Source: an uncultured Pelagibacteraceae bacterium
Lineage (GTDB): Bacteria; Pseudomonadota; Alphaproteobacteria; Pelagibacterales; Pelagibacteraceae
Assembly (NCBI GenBank): GCA_902576115.1
Contig: CACGUE010000010.1
Location: 1-32,048, forward strand
Reading direction: 5' to 3'
DNA: 32,048 bases
The position numbers were made by a program, and so were the translations under genes. Under the pieces are notes generated by a model, which ran no database searches, was not told the origin of the DNA, and saw only the letters and a list, made by a program, of their open reading frames with translations. Each line of letters opens with the position of its first letter. Position 1 is the stretch's first letter. Shown piece by piece: positions 7,488 to 16,051 of the stretch.

Positions 7488-7589
7488 TTATTTATTTTTT
7501 TTATTTTTTTTTTGAAAAATTTTTCTTTTTCTTAAGTTTTTACGCAAAGCTTCTTCGAGTTTAGCTTTTTTATCCTTCTTCTCGTCCAT
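7488..7589 (-). CDS. Small basic protein (33 aa), unknown function
   Basis: A short gene translated by hand from ATG 7589 to TAA 7488. The protein is very basic, with an N-terminal Lys/Glu helix (KLEEALRKNLRKRK) and a poly-Lys/Asn tail. Small basic proteins with a similar EALRxNLRRRK pattern occur beside genes of this cluster in other alphaproteobacteria; this is from memory. It fits exactly between the 65-aa gene (5-nt gap) and dcd (no gap), which argues for a real coding sequence. It may bind RNA or ribosomes, but nothing shows this. Confidence 0.6.
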   Translation of the reverse strand: MDEKKDKKAKLEEALRKNLRKRKIFQKKNKKNK

Positions 7590-7594
7590 CTTGA

Positions 7595-7792
7595 TTACTT
7601 TTTGTCTGGATTGGTAAGATGATCCAAAGTTATTACTTGATCGATTGGTATTGTTTTGTCTTCTGGAATTTTGGGGTCACCTTGTTTTGCTATTTTCTTT
7701 GCTCTTTTCTCAGCAAGCTTTTTTTCTCTTTTGGCCTGCTTCTCCATAGCTTTAGCTCCTCTTGTGGATTTATAATCGTAGTGAATTCCCAT
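7595..7792 (-). CDS. Small charged protein (65 aa), unknown function
   Basis: ATG at 7792. The protein is mostly one highly charged Lys/Arg/Glu/Ala helix (residues about 10-38, coiled-coil-like), then a proline-containing tail (PKIPEDKTIPIDQVITLDHL). It has no signal peptide or membrane span and I do not recognise the family. It is the first gene of the long minus-strand run and has a 94-nt gap upstream, shared with the divergent tRNA-Thr, that should carry its promoter. The tight spacing to the 33-aa gene supports it as real; the opposite-strand ORF is a shadow. Confidence 0.65.
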   Translation of the reverse strand: MGIHYDYKSTRGAKAMEKQAKREKKLAEKRAKKIAKQGDPKIPEDKTIPIDQVITLDHLTNPDKK

Positions 7793-7886
7793 ATCATTTA
7801 CCTAGTTTAGATATAACTGATTTTCGTAAAAAATTAAGGCAATTATTTGAAAAAAACAATTTTATACACTAATTTAACTAAAAATT

Positions 7887-7960
7887 GCCCTTATAGTTAA
7901 ATGGTATAACACATCCATGGTAAGGATGAGTTTCCAGTTCAATTCTGGGTGAGGGCACCA
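7887..7960 (+). tRNA. tRNA-Thr (GGT)
   Basis: The acceptor GCCCTTA pairs with TGAGGGC, followed by A73 and an encoded CCA. The anticodon stem CATCC/GGATG holds loop ATGGTAA, anticodon GGT. The T arm is CCAG-TTCAATT-CTGG. A weak promoter is possible upstream: TTGAAA at 7847-7852 and TAATTT at 7870-7875 with 17-bp spacing. The 3' end is 1 nt from the stop codon of the convergent membrane protein gene, leaving no space for a terminator. Confidence 0.95.
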
Positions 7961-7961
7961 G

Positions 7962-8678
7962 TTATTTGTAAAATTTTTTTTTAATTATAAATCCAGTTAT
8001 AACTAAGATTATCATGCCGATTACAGGTACATAAATGTCTGGGGTTAAAATTATATCAAATATACTTGGAAGTTCTTGATTGTTTTCAATAACTTTATTT
8101 AGGCCTGCGCCAAGTGATGCTCCAACAAATAACTGGGGGGTCATTCCAATAACAGATCCTAAAAAGAAATTTTTAATTCTAACATTAAATAATGTTGGTA
8201 AAATGTTTGAAATAAAGAAAGGTATTCCACCAACAAATCTATATATCAGAAAAAAAGTAAATTCATTTTCTTTAAATTTTTCAGTAAGATTATAAAACTT
8301 AGATGAAAATTTTTTTTTAATTAAATCTTTAAAAAAATAATTTGCGCTGATGTATAAAAGAGTTGCTCCAATTGATAAACCAAACACAATAAGTATTGTT
8401 CCAATCCATTTCCCAAATACAAATCCTCCAATTAAAAAAACTGGTGAACCAAATCCTAAGAGCATAACCCAAATAATCACTCCAATAAAAAATAATATGC
8501 TAGCAATTAAAAGATTGGAATTTTTGATATCATTTAATTTGTCTCTATTATTTTTTATGAGTTCAAAACTTGAAAAATCGTCAAACGAGAAATAACTAAA
8601 AAAAAGCAACAAAAAGCCAGTAACTATGGAAAGATATATAATACCGAGAATAATTTTTAATTTATTTTCATTTTCCAT
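7962..8678 (-). CDS. VTT-domain (TVP38/TMEM64, DedA-related) membrane protein
   Basis: A 238-residue integral membrane protein with about five or six hydrophobic segments. The VTT core is visible as the re-entrant loop GFGSPVFLIGGFVFGKWIGT (about residues 76-95), then YRFVGGIPFFISNILPTLFNVRIKNFFLGSVIGMTPQ. The latter contains the conserved Arg and Gly-Gly-x-Pro. VTT/DedA proteins are linked to lipid flipping or transport across the inner membrane; the substrate here is unknown. It is a single-gene unit, convergent with tRNA-Thr and divergent from rpmH (84-nt shared upstream region). Confidence 0.85.
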   Translation of the reverse strand: MENENKLKIILGIIYLSIVTGFLLLFFSYFSFDDFSSFELIKNNRDKLNDIKNSNLLIASILFFIGVIIWVMLLGFGSPVFLIGGFVFGKWIGTILIVFGLSIGATLLYISANYFFKDLIKKKFSSKFYNLTEKFKENEFTFFLIYRFVGGIPFFISNILPTLFNVRIKNFFLGSVIGMTPQLFVGASLGAGLNKVIENNQELPSIFDIILTPDIYVPVIGMIILVITGFIIKKKFYK

Positions 8679-8762
8679 TTTGTTCTAATTTATTAAAAAT
8701 CGCTGTACTTATATACATTAAATTGTATAACTACCGAAATTTAACAAAAAAGAAGCCTTAAT

Positions 8763-8897
8763 ATGAAACGTACATATCAACCTAGTAAAAAAGTGAGAAA
8801 AAGAAGGCATGGTTTTAGGTCTAAAATGAAGACCAAAGGTGGAAGAAAACTAATTAGAAGAAGAAGAAGTAAGGGTAGAAAAAAACTCACTGTTTAA
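8763..8897 (+). CDS. rpmH: 50S ribosomal protein L34
   Basis: A 44-residue, extremely basic protein beginning [20 protein letters not shown] and ending GRKKLTV, the universal L34 sequence. It was translated by hand and starts after a purine-rich AAAAAAGAAG site. It heads the rpmH-rnpA-yidD-yidC chain found across bacteria. Its TAA overlaps the rnpA ATG (TAATG). A weak -10 TATAAC at 8726-8731 could drive the operon. Confidence 0.98.
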   Translation: MKRTYQPSKKVRKRRHGFRSKMKTKGGRKLIRRRRSKGRKKLTV

Positions 8898-9238
8898 TGC
8901 AGGTTAAATTAAAAAGTTTATCCAAAAATGAAGATTTTAAATTTATTTTAAATGGTAAAAAAATTTCAAATAGATATTCAACAATTTTTTATAGGAGATT
9001 AGAAAATAAAAGTAATAGATATTTTAATATAAGTTTTATTACAAAAAAAAAGATTGGTACAGCTGTTACAAGAAATAAAATTAAAAGAAGATTAAGAAAT
9101 ATGATGAATGAGGCTTTAAAAAAAATTAAAATTAATCTTGATTATAGTTACTTATTAATTGCTAGGAAATCTGTTTTAGAAGATGAGTACAATTTTATTA
9201 AGATAAAACTTTTTAGTGAGTTAAAAAAAATTAGATAG
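8897..9238 (+). CDS. rnpA: Ribonuclease P protein component
   Basis: Protein subunit of RNase P, which helps the RNA subunit cut tRNA 5' leaders. The hallmark motif GTAVTRNKIKRRLRNMMNE is at residues about 53-71, in a 113-residue basic protein. It overlaps rpmH by one base and precedes yidD by 2 nt. The rest of the sequence is divergent, as is usual for RnpA. Confidence 0.95.
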   Translation: MQVKLKSLSKNEDFKFILNGKKISNRYSTIFYRRLENKSNRYFNISFITKKKIGTAVTRNKIKRRLRNMMNEALKKIKINLDYSYLLIARKSVLEDEYNFIKIKLFSELKKIR

Positions 9239-9240
9239 TT

Positions 9241-9480
9241 ATGATTAAAAAAGGATTAATATATTTAATTAAATTTTATAAATATTTCATTTCACCTATT
9301 CTAGGTAGTAATTGCAGATACCTTCCAACCTGTTCAGAATATTTTATTGATAGTTTGAATGAATATGGTGTTTTGAAAGGTTGTTACAAAGGCACCAAAA
9401 GAATTTTAACTTGTCATCCTATAAGAATTTTGGGAGGAGGACATGGGTATGATCCAGTAAAGAAAAAGAATATAAAATAA
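9241..9480 (+). CDS. yidD: Membrane protein insertion efficiency factor YidD
   Basis: 79 residues with the YidD pattern: an amphipathic N-terminal helix (GLIYLIKFYKYFISPILG), then the Cys-rich core NCRYLPTCSEY, LKGCYKGTKRILTCHP and GGHGYDPV. YidD sits at the inner membrane and assists YidC. Its TAA overlaps the yidC ATG (TAATG at 9478-9482). Confidence 0.96.
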   Translation: MIKKGLIYLIKFYKYFISPILGSNCRYLPTCSEYFIDSLNEYGVLKGCYKGTKRILTCHPIRILGGGHGYDPVKKKNIK

Positions 9481-11162
9481 TGGACACAAGAAACGTAATA
9501 GCAGCAATTTCATTAAGTGCAGCAGTAATAATTCTCTATGGATTATTTTTTGCTCCGCCAAGTCCTGATCCAAAGCAGGTAACTAATAATGATCAAAATA
9601 AGAACAGTCTTCAGTTGAGCGAAGCACCAAAAATAGAGCAAAATATTGAGAATAATAAAATTTCTAGATCAGAGGCAATTAACAAAGTTGAGAGGATACT
9701 TTTTGAAAATGAAAATATTAAAGGTTCTATTTCTCTAGAGGGATCATTAATCGATGACCTGATCTTTAAGAAATACACTGAAACTTTGGACTCTGACGAA
9801 AATGTAGTTTTGCTTAATCCTAAAGAGTCTGAAAATGGTTATTATATAGAAACAGGTTGGGCTATAAATAATAAAGATATCGAAGTTCCTAATTCAAATA
9901 CAAAATGGGAAATTGTCGGCAATAAATTACTAACTCCGAACAGTCCAATTAAATTAGTATGGAATAACGAGCAGAATATAACTTTTGAGAAAGAAATAAG
10001 TATAGATGATAAATTTTTATTTACTGTTAACCAAAAAATTACGAATAATACTCAAAATACTTATAACTTTTATCCCTACGGACAGATAATTAGAAACCTA
10101 GCTCCTGATGTAACTGATTTTTATATATTACATGAAGGTTTATTGGGTGTTTTTGATGATAATCTTGTTGAAGAAGACTACGATGACATTAAAGACAAGA
10201 AGTACTCTGTAAATGCTAGCAAAGGATGGATGGGTATTACAGATAAATATTGGATAACAAGTTTAATTCCTGAGAGTAATAAAAGTTTTAGATCAGATTT
10301 CGATTATAAAAATAAATTTAAAGCTAACTTCATAGAGACCGCTGCAACAGAAGTCAGAGCTAATGAAACTAAAACTAATCAGGTAAAAGTGATTATTGCA
10401 GCAAAAGAAGTGGATGTTGTTGATGGTTATGCGGAAAAACTAAATATTAATAAATTTGATCTAGCAATTGATTGGGGCTTTTTGTACTTTTTAACTAAGC
10501 CCATTTTTCTAATATCAGATTATTTTTTTAAATTAACTGGTAACTATGGAATTGCTATAATACTAATTACCGCTTGTATCAGAATATTATTTTTTCCTCT
10601 CGCTAACTACTCTTTTAGGTCAATGGCAAAAATGAAAGTTCTTCAACCCGAAATGGTAAGACTTAAAGAACTTCATAAGGAAGATAAAATGAAGTTACAG
10701 CAAGAAATGATGGCTCTCTACAAAAGAGAGAAGGTAAATCCAGTAAGCGGGTGTTTGCCTATTTTAATTCAAATACCATTCTTTTTTGCAATTTATAAAA
10801 TGCTGTTTGTTACAATTGAAATGAGACATCAGCCTTTTTTTGGCTGGATACATGATCTGAGTGAAAGAGATCCAACAAGTTTATTTAATTTATTTGGTTT
10901 ATTACCATATGATGTTCCGTCATTTTTAATTATCGGCGCTTGGCCTGTAGCAATGGGTGTAACAATGTGGATGCAACAAAAACTTAATCCAACACCACCA
11001 GATCCGATTCAGCAAAAAATTTTCATGTTTTTTCCCGTATTCTTAACAGTTATACTTGCTCCTTTTCCATCAGGATTAGTTATATATTGGACAATTAACA
11101 ATGTGCTTACAATGGCACAACAGTATGTAATTATGAAGAGAACTTCAGTTAAAACAGTTTAA
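9480..11162 (+). CDS. yidC: Membrane protein insertase YidC
   Basis: 560 residues. It has an N-terminal TM anchor (NVIAAISLSAAVIILYGLFF) followed by the large periplasmic P1 domain (about residues 30-330). The five-TM insertase core follows, with the conserved hydrophilic-groove Arg in ACIRILFFPLANYS. Also present are the cytoplasmic loop MAKMKVLQPEMVRLKELH and NPVSGCLPILIQIPFFFAIYKML. It inserts inner-membrane proteins alone or with SecYEG. It is directly followed by argB; the engB/ysxC GTPase gene often found here in alphaproteobacteria is absent. Confidence 0.97.
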   Translation: MDTRNVIAAISLSAAVIILYGLFFAPPSPDPKQVTNNDQNKNSLQLSEAPKIEQNIENNKISRSEAINKVERILFENENIKGSISLEGSLIDDLIFKKYTETLDSDENVVLLNPKESENGYYIETGWAINNKDIEVPNSNTKWEIVGNKLLTPNSPIKLVWNNEQNITFEKEISIDDKFLFTVNQKITNNTQNTYNFYPYGQIIRNLAPDVTDFYILHEGLLGVFDDNLVEEDYDDIKDKKYSVNASKGWMGITDKYWITSLIPESNKSFRSDFDYKNKFKANFIETAATEVRANETKTNQVKVIIAAKEVDVVDGYAEKLNINKFDLAIDWGFLYFLTKPIFLISDYFFKLTGNYGIAIILITACIRILFFPLANYSFRSMAKMKVLQPEMVRLKELHKEDKMKLQQEMMALYKREKVNPVSGCLPILIQIPFFFAIYKMLFVTIEMRHQPFFGWIHDLSERDPTSLFNLFGLLPYDVPSFLIIGAWPVAMGVTMWMQQKLNPTPPDPIQQKIFMFFPVFLTVILAPFPSGLVIYWTINNVLTMAQQYVIMKRTSVKTV

Positions 11163-11165
11163 TTG

Positions 11166-12014
11166 ATGGAATTAAATAATATTATTCCAACAGATGGGCC
11201 GAATATTAATGAAGTTGAAAAATATATAAACAAATATCAATCTGATGTTGTGGTAATTAAATGTGGTGGATCTGTTTTATTAGATAAAAAACTATTTAAT
11301 CAGTTCATAGAAGATATATCAGTAATAAACAAAATCGGTTTATCAGCAATAGTAGTTCATGGTGGAGGTAAAAATATTAAAAAAAAATTAGATGAAAATA
11401 ATATTGAAACAAGATTTATCAAAGGACTTAGGGTTTCAGACGAAAAAACGATAAGATATATAGAAGAGGCCTTACTAGAGCTTAATTTAGAGATTTTAAA
11501 CGAATTAAAATCTAAAAACACTAATGTTTGTTCAATATCACCTAAAGAAAATAATGTAATTAATATTATTCCTGAAAGTAAAGAATTGGGATATGTCGGG
11601 ACACCAAAAAAAATTAACAAAGAGAAAATATTAAATTTTATTAATAATAAACAAATTCCAATTGTTGTCCCTTTGGGATTGGGTGATGATGGTAAAATTT
11701 ATAATATTAATGCAGATGTTGCCGCTGGTTCAATTGCAAAAGAGATTGATGCTAGACGACTTCTTTTGATGACAGATGTTGAGGGAGTTCTTGATGAAAA
11801 TCAAAGACTTATATCTGAAATTAATCTCAATAGAGCTAATGAAATGTTAAAAAATAATATTATTTCTGGAGGTATGATACCAAAAATAAACACTTGTCTA
11901 GATGCAATATCTAATGGTGTTAGAGGTGTTGTTATTGTCGATGGGAGAAAACCACATTCAATACTATTTGAATTATTTTCTGACAAGGGTGCAGGAACAT
12001 TAATAAGAAAATGA
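11166..12014 (+). CDS. argB: Acetylglutamate kinase
   Basis: Phosphorylates N-acetylglutamate, the second step of arginine synthesis. Visible motifs are VVVIKCGGSVLLDK (ATP-binding Lys/Gly loop), SAIVVHGGGKNIKKKL (substrate loop) and NIISGGMIPKINTCLDAI. ATG at 11166 gives 282 residues; a TTG codon just upstream (11163) is in frame. It starts 3 nt after yidC, and its TGA overlaps the next ATG (ATGA). Confidence 0.96.
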   Translation: MELNNIIPTDGPNINEVEKYINKYQSDVVVIKCGGSVLLDKKLFNQFIEDISVINKIGLSAIVVHGGGKNIKKKLDENNIETRFIKGLRVSDEKTIRYIEEALLELNLEILNELKSKNTNVCSISPKENNVINIIPESKELGYVGTPKKINKEKILNFINNKQIPIVVPLGLGDDGKIYNINADVAAGSIAKEIDARRLLLMTDVEGVLDENQRLISEINLNRANEMLKNNIISGGMIPKINTCLDAISNGVRGVVIVDGRKPHSILFELFSDKGAGTLIRK

Positions 12015-12682
12015 AAAATCTAAAAAATATAAAGAATATTTTATTCGACTGTGATGGTGTTTTATATAATGATTTAGAAGCAGTTTTTGGCCAAGTTAGT
12101 AAGAGAATGACAAAATATATTTCGAATAAACTTAACTTAGACCTTACAAAAGCCAAAGAATTACAAAGAGATTATTTTCACAAATACAACACAAGTTTAA
12201 ATGGATTGATGATACATCACGATATACCACCGGAAGAATTCTTGGAGTATGTTCATGATATTGATCTTTCATTTATGGAAAAAGATCTTGTTTTAAGAAA
12301 TGAGCTAGAAAACATAAATTTAAATAAATTTGTATTTACAAACGGAAGTAGAGCGCACGTAAAAAATATAGTGAAAACTCTTGGTATTGAAGACCAATTT
12401 AAAGATATATTTGATATCGTAGATGCAAAATATCATCCTAAGCCTAAAGCCAAAGCTTTTGATCTTATGGTTGATAAATTTAAGATTAATCCAAAAGAAA
12501 CTCTTTACATTGAGGATATAGCTAAAAATTTATCAATAGGTAAAGAGCGGGGGACTATAACAGCTTGGCTTATCAATAATGAATACTGGGGTAAAAAAGA
12601 GTCTGATAAAGATTACATCGACTATAAAATCGAAAATCTCTCTTTATTTTTAAAAGAAATAAGGTTATTAAAAAGTTCTTAA
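12011..12682 (+). CDS. HAD-family hydrolase, pyrimidine 5'-nucleotidase type
   Basis: 223 residues with all four HAD motifs: [10 protein letters not shown] (nucleophile and acid Asp, about residues 13-22), FTNGS, the Lys in [10 protein letters not shown], and YIEDIAKNL (metal-binding acid). Its place between argB and dapD, and the DxDGxLY form, match the alphaproteobacterial pyrimidine 5'-nucleotidase group that dephosphorylates UMP or CMP. The substrate is inferred from the family. It overlaps argB by 4 nt and precedes dapD by 4 nt. Confidence 0.85.
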   Translation: MKNLKNIKNILFDCDGVLYNDLEAVFGQVSKRMTKYISNKLNLDLTKAKELQRDYFHKYNTSLNGLMIHHDIPPEEFLEYVHDIDLSFMEKDLVLRNELENINLNKFVFTNGSRAHVKNIVKTLGIEDQFKDIFDIVDAKYHPKPKAKAFDLMVDKFKINPKETLYIEDIAKNLSIGKERGTITAWLINNEYWGKKESDKDYIDYKIENLSLFLKEIRLLKSS

Positions 12683-12686
12683 ATTT

Positions 12687-13514
12687 ATGAACATAGAAAA
12701 TATAATCAATGATGCTTGGGAAAACAGAGACCATGTAAGTCCAAACTCAGATCAGAGTTTAAAAAATACTGTTAATCAAATTATTGATGACTTGGATAGT
12801 GGTAAAGTCAGAGTAGCTGAAAAAATCAATGGTGAGTGGGTAACACATCAACACATAAAAAAAGCAATTATGTTAAGTTTTAGATTGTATCCAATGGAAA
12901 ATTTAAATGGCCCCTATAGTAGTTGGTATGATAAGGCGCATCTTTTAAAAGGTAAAACAGCAGGTTGGTCTAAAGAGGACCATGAAAAAGCTGGTTTCAG
13001 AATGGTTCCTAATTCTCCAGTTAGAAAAGGGTCTTTTGTAGGCAAAAATGCTGTTTTAATGCCATGCTATGTGAATATAGGAGCATACATTGATGAGGGA
13101 ACAATGATAGATACTTTTGCAAGAGCTGGTAGCTGTTCTCAAATCGGAAAAAATTGTCATATCTCTGCAGGTAGCGGAGTTGGAGGAGTTTTAGAGCCTG
13201 CACAGGCATTACCAACAATCATTGAGGACAATGTTTTTTTAGGAGCAATGTCTGAGGTTGTAGAGGGAGTGATAGTTGGCGAAGGATCTGTTTTAAGTAT
13301 GGGGATGTATATTGGACAATCAACAAAAATTGTTAACAGGAAAACAGGCGAAATAAGCTACGGTAAAATTCCACCATATTCTGTTGTTGTTCCAGGTTCT
13401 CTACCAGATAAAAATAATTCGAGCGCTCCATCATTATATTGTGCGGTAATAATCAAACAAGTAGACGAAAAAACAAGATCAAAGACTTCAATAAATGATC
13501 TTTTAAGAGAATAG
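12687..13514 (+). CDS. dapD: 2,3,4,5-tetrahydropyridine-2,6-dicarboxylate N-succinyltransferase
   Basis: Succinylates tetrahydrodipicolinate in the DAP/lysine route, feeding peptidoglycan and protein. It has a helical N-terminal domain, then a left-handed beta-helix of hexapeptide repeats ([55 protein letters not shown]). 275 residues is standard. It works with the adjacent dapE; the pair shows that the succinylase branch is used. Confidence 0.97.
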   Translation: MNIENIINDAWENRDHVSPNSDQSLKNTVNQIIDDLDSGKVRVAEKINGEWVTHQHIKKAIMLSFRLYPMENLNGPYSSWYDKAHLLKGKTAGWSKEDHEKAGFRMVPNSPVRKGSFVGKNAVLMPCYVNIGAYIDEGTMIDTFARAGSCSQIGKNCHISAGSGVGGVLEPAQALPTIIEDNVFLGAMSEVVEGVIVGEGSVLSMGMYIGQSTKIVNRKTGEISYGKIPPYSVVVPGSLPDKNNSSAPSLYCAVIIKQVDEKTRSKTSINDLLRE

Positions 13515-13518
13515 ATTA

Positions 13519-14661
13519 ATGAAAACTTATAATGAACTGACGTTAGCTCAAGAGCTAATAAAATTTCAAACAATTAAAACCGAAGATAAAGGTATTATGA
13601 ATTTCCTTTCAAGGAAACTCTCATCAATAGGTTTTAAATGTCATATAATAAAATCAAAAGGTACAGGTGCTAAACCTGCATTAAATTTATATGCAAAATT
13701 TGGTAAATCAAAACCTAACATTAATTATTTGGGTCATACAGATGTTGTTGCTAACCTCAATAATTGGGAGTTTCCGCCATTTAAAGCAGTAGTAAAAAAA
13801 GGATATTTATATGGAAGAGGATCCCAGGACATGAAAGGTAGTGTGGCATGTTGGATAAGTGCTGTAAGTAATTTTATTAAAAATAAAAAATTTAAAGGTT
13901 CTATATCAATAATAATTACTGCTGATGAAGAAACTACAGGTCATGGTTGTCCAGCCGTTATGAAATATTTAAAGAAAAAAAAAGAAAAAATTGATTTTTC
14001 GGTAGTAGGCGAACCGTCATCAAATAAATCAGTTGGAGATGAAATCAGGATTGGAAGAAGAGGTTCAATGAATGGAACAGTAACAGTATATGGAAAAAGT
14101 GGACACTCTGCATTTTATGGGACATATATAAATCCATGTACTGCTCTAGCTAAAATAATATCTAAACTAAAAAGTGTTCAGCTAGACAGAGGAACAAAGT
14201 ATATGCCGCCATCAAATTTGGAATTTACAAAAATGAATGTGGATAATATATCTGAAAATGTAGTCCCACAATCTGCAAGTGCTAAATTTAATGTTAGGTT
14301 TAATTCAACTTATAAATCGACATCTTTGAAAAAAAAACTTAGTAAAATTATTAATGCAGTTGCAAAAAAAGAAAATTGCAAAACTAAAATAGATTATAAA
14401 GTAAGTGGAGAAGCATTTTACACAGAGCCAAATAAAGAAATTTATATGGTAAAAAAAGTTGTAAAAAAAATTACAGGTAAAAATGCAAAATTAAATTGTA
14501 GAGGTGGCACAAGTGACAGCAGATTTTTAGGTTCAATACCACGTCTTGAGCTTGGGTTAAGAAATAATACTATTCATATGGTTAATGAAAGAACATCGAT
14601 CTCAGATTTAAAAAAGTTAACTAAGATTTATAAGAATATTTTACATAATTATTTCGCTTGA
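13519..14661 (+). CDS. dapE: Succinyl-diaminopimelate desuccinylase
   Basis: An M20-family di-zinc peptidase that cleaves N-succinyl-L,L-DAP. Metal and catalytic positions are seen in NYLGHTDVV (His), GRGSQDMKGSVA (bridging Asp), ADEETTGHG (Glu pair) and VGEPSS. The dimerisation domain has RRGSMNGTVTVYGKSGHSAF. 380 residues is standard. It starts 4 nt after dapD, and its TGA overlaps a TTG start of the next gene. Confidence 0.96.
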   Translation: MKTYNELTLAQELIKFQTIKTEDKGIMNFLSRKLSSIGFKCHIIKSKGTGAKPALNLYAKFGKSKPNINYLGHTDVVANLNNWEFPPFKAVVKKGYLYGRGSQDMKGSVACWISAVSNFIKNKKFKGSISIIITADEETTGHGCPAVMKYLKKKKEKIDFSVVGEPSSNKSVGDEIRIGRRGSMNGTVTVYGKSGHSAFYGTYINPCTALAKIISKLKSVQLDRGTKYMPPSNLEFTKMNVDNISENVVPQSASAKFNVRFNSTYKSTSLKKKLSKIINAVAKKENCKTKIDYKVSGEAFYTEPNKEIYMVKKVVKKITGKNAKLNCRGGTSDSRFLGSIPRLELGLRNNTIHMVNERTSISDLKKLTKIYKNILHNYFA

Positions 14662-15587
14662 AAACTGCAATTATAACATCTGAATCTTCAGAAAAACATA
14701 TAACAGGCGATGGTCATCCAGAGCAACCGAAGAGAATAGTTTCAATAATTGATACTTTAAAAAAAAATAAAGAACTGATTTGGGATAAGCCAGATGTTGT
14801 TCCTAATGATATTCTTAATATGACTCATTCTGAAGATTATATTAATAATTTAAAAGACTCATTTCCTAAAAGTGGCTTAAACTTTTTAGATGGTGATACT
14901 GTTGTGTCACCTGGAAGTAAGGATGCAGTATTTCAAGCCGCAGGATCAGCTATAAGTGCAATAGATGGAATTGAGAATAAAAAATATAAAAATGCATTTT
15001 GTGTAGTACGACCTCCAGGACACCATGCTGAAAAAAATAAATCAATGGGCTTTTGCTGTATTTCTAATGCAGGTGTTGCAGTTAATTATTTGATAAAAAA
15101 ATATAATTATAAAAGAATTGCATGTGTAGATTTTGATGTTCATTGGGGAAATGGAAATTATGATGTAATGTATGACAACAAAAATTCACTTTATATATCA
15201 ACACATCAATATCCATTTTATCCAGGTGGTGGCTCAGAAAAAGACAAGGGAAAGTATAATAATTCTCTTAATATACCTCTTCCTGCTGGTACAAATTCTG
15301 AGGAGTATTTTAATGCTTATGATAGAGTTTTAGATAGGTTAATTGAATATAAGCCTGATTACCTAATCTTTTCTGCTGGCTTTGATGCTCACAAGAACGA
15401 TCCATTGGCTCAATTTGAACTTTCATCCAAAGATTTTTACGAAATAACAAGAAGAACACTAAAAGCCACTAATAAATTTACTAACGGTAAAGTGGTATCT
15501 TTATTAGAAGGTGGATACGACCTAAAAGCACTTGCTGAAAGCGCTAATTATCATGTAAATGCACTAATCGAGTCGGAAAATACATAA
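14658..15587 (+). CDS. Histone deacetylase-like (class II/acetylpolyamine amidohydrolase) deacylase
   Basis: A 309-residue arginase/deacetylase-fold enzyme with the zinc hydrolase set. It shows RPPGHHAEK (catalytic His pair), VDFDVHWGNG (Asp and His zinc ligands), SAGFDAHKNDPLAQF (third ligand) and LEGGYDL (catalytic Tyr). Bacterial members remove acetyl or other acyl groups from polyamines, small amides or protein lysines; the substrate cannot be read from sequence. The start is TTG at 14658, overlapping the dapE TGA. A SET-domain methyltransferase follows after 2 nt. The pair lies between dapE and the truA-fmt-def group. Confidence 0.9.
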   Translation: MKTAIITSESSEKHITGDGHPEQPKRIVSIIDTLKKNKELIWDKPDVVPNDILNMTHSEDYINNLKDSFPKSGLNFLDGDTVVSPGSKDAVFQAAGSAISAIDGIENKKYKNAFCVVRPPGHHAEKNKSMGFCCISNAGVAVNYLIKKYNYKRIACVDFDVHWGNGNYDVMYDNKNSLYISTHQYPFYPGGGSEKDKGKYNNSLNIPLPAGTNSEEYFNAYDRVLDRLIEYKPDYLIFSAGFDAHKNDPLAQFELSSKDFYEITRRTLKATNKFTNGKVVSLLEGGYDLKALAESANYHVNALIESENT

Positions 15588-15589
15588 TC

Positions 15590-16051
15590 ATGAAACTATA
15601 TAAACAAAAATCATCAAATATTGATAACAGGGGATTGTTTGCATCTAAAAATATAAAAAAAGGAACTAAGATTATTTACTACATAGGTAAAATAATTACA
15701 AAAAAACAAACCGAAAATAACCCAAAATTTGATAACGATAAAGCAATTTATCTTTTTAACTTAAATAATAGGTATGATTTAGATGGTGATTTTGCTTACA
15801 ATACTGCAAGACTTATTAATCACTCATGTAATCCAAACTGTGAAGTTGAAGGTAAAGGTTTAAAATTATGGATTAGTTCTATCAAAGATATAAAAAAAAA
15901 TGAGGAACTAACTTATGATTATGGATTTAGTTTTGATGAAAACTATAAGGATTTTCCTTGTAAGTGTGGCTCCAAAAATTGTTGTGGTTATATAGTTAGA
16001 GAGGGATCGAGATGGAGAATAAAAAAGAAAAAAAAGAAATCTAATAAATAA
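15590..16051 (+). CDS. SET-domain lysine methyltransferase-like protein with post-SET motif
   Basis: 153 residues, essentially a bare SET domain. The SAM-binding N-terminal block is NRGLFASKNIKKGTKI. The pseudoknot motif is RLINHSCNPNCEVEG (about residues 79-93), and ELTYDYGFSF carries the conserved Tyr. A post-SET zinc cluster, CKCGSKNCCGYI, follows and the tail is Lys-rich. SET enzymes transfer methyl groups from SAM to protein lysines; the target here is unknown. The compact Cys-containing post-SET resembles eukaryotic enzymes. It follows the deacylase gene by 2 nt, and its 3' end overlaps truA (opposite strand) by 11 nt. Confidence 0.9.
   Translation: MKLYKQKSSNIDNRGLFASKNIKKGTKIIYYIGKIITKKQTENNPKFDNDKAIYLFNLNNRYDLDGDFAYNTARLINHSCNPNCEVEGKGLKLWISSIKDIKKNEELTYDYGFSFDENYKDFPCKCGSKNCCGYIVREGSRWRIKKKKKKSNK

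Noticed and set aside
7162..7515. Plus-strand ORF of 117 codons over dcd
   Set aside because: Shadow of dcd; it ends in a poly-Phe stretch derived from the poly-Lys/Asn codons of the 33-aa gene.
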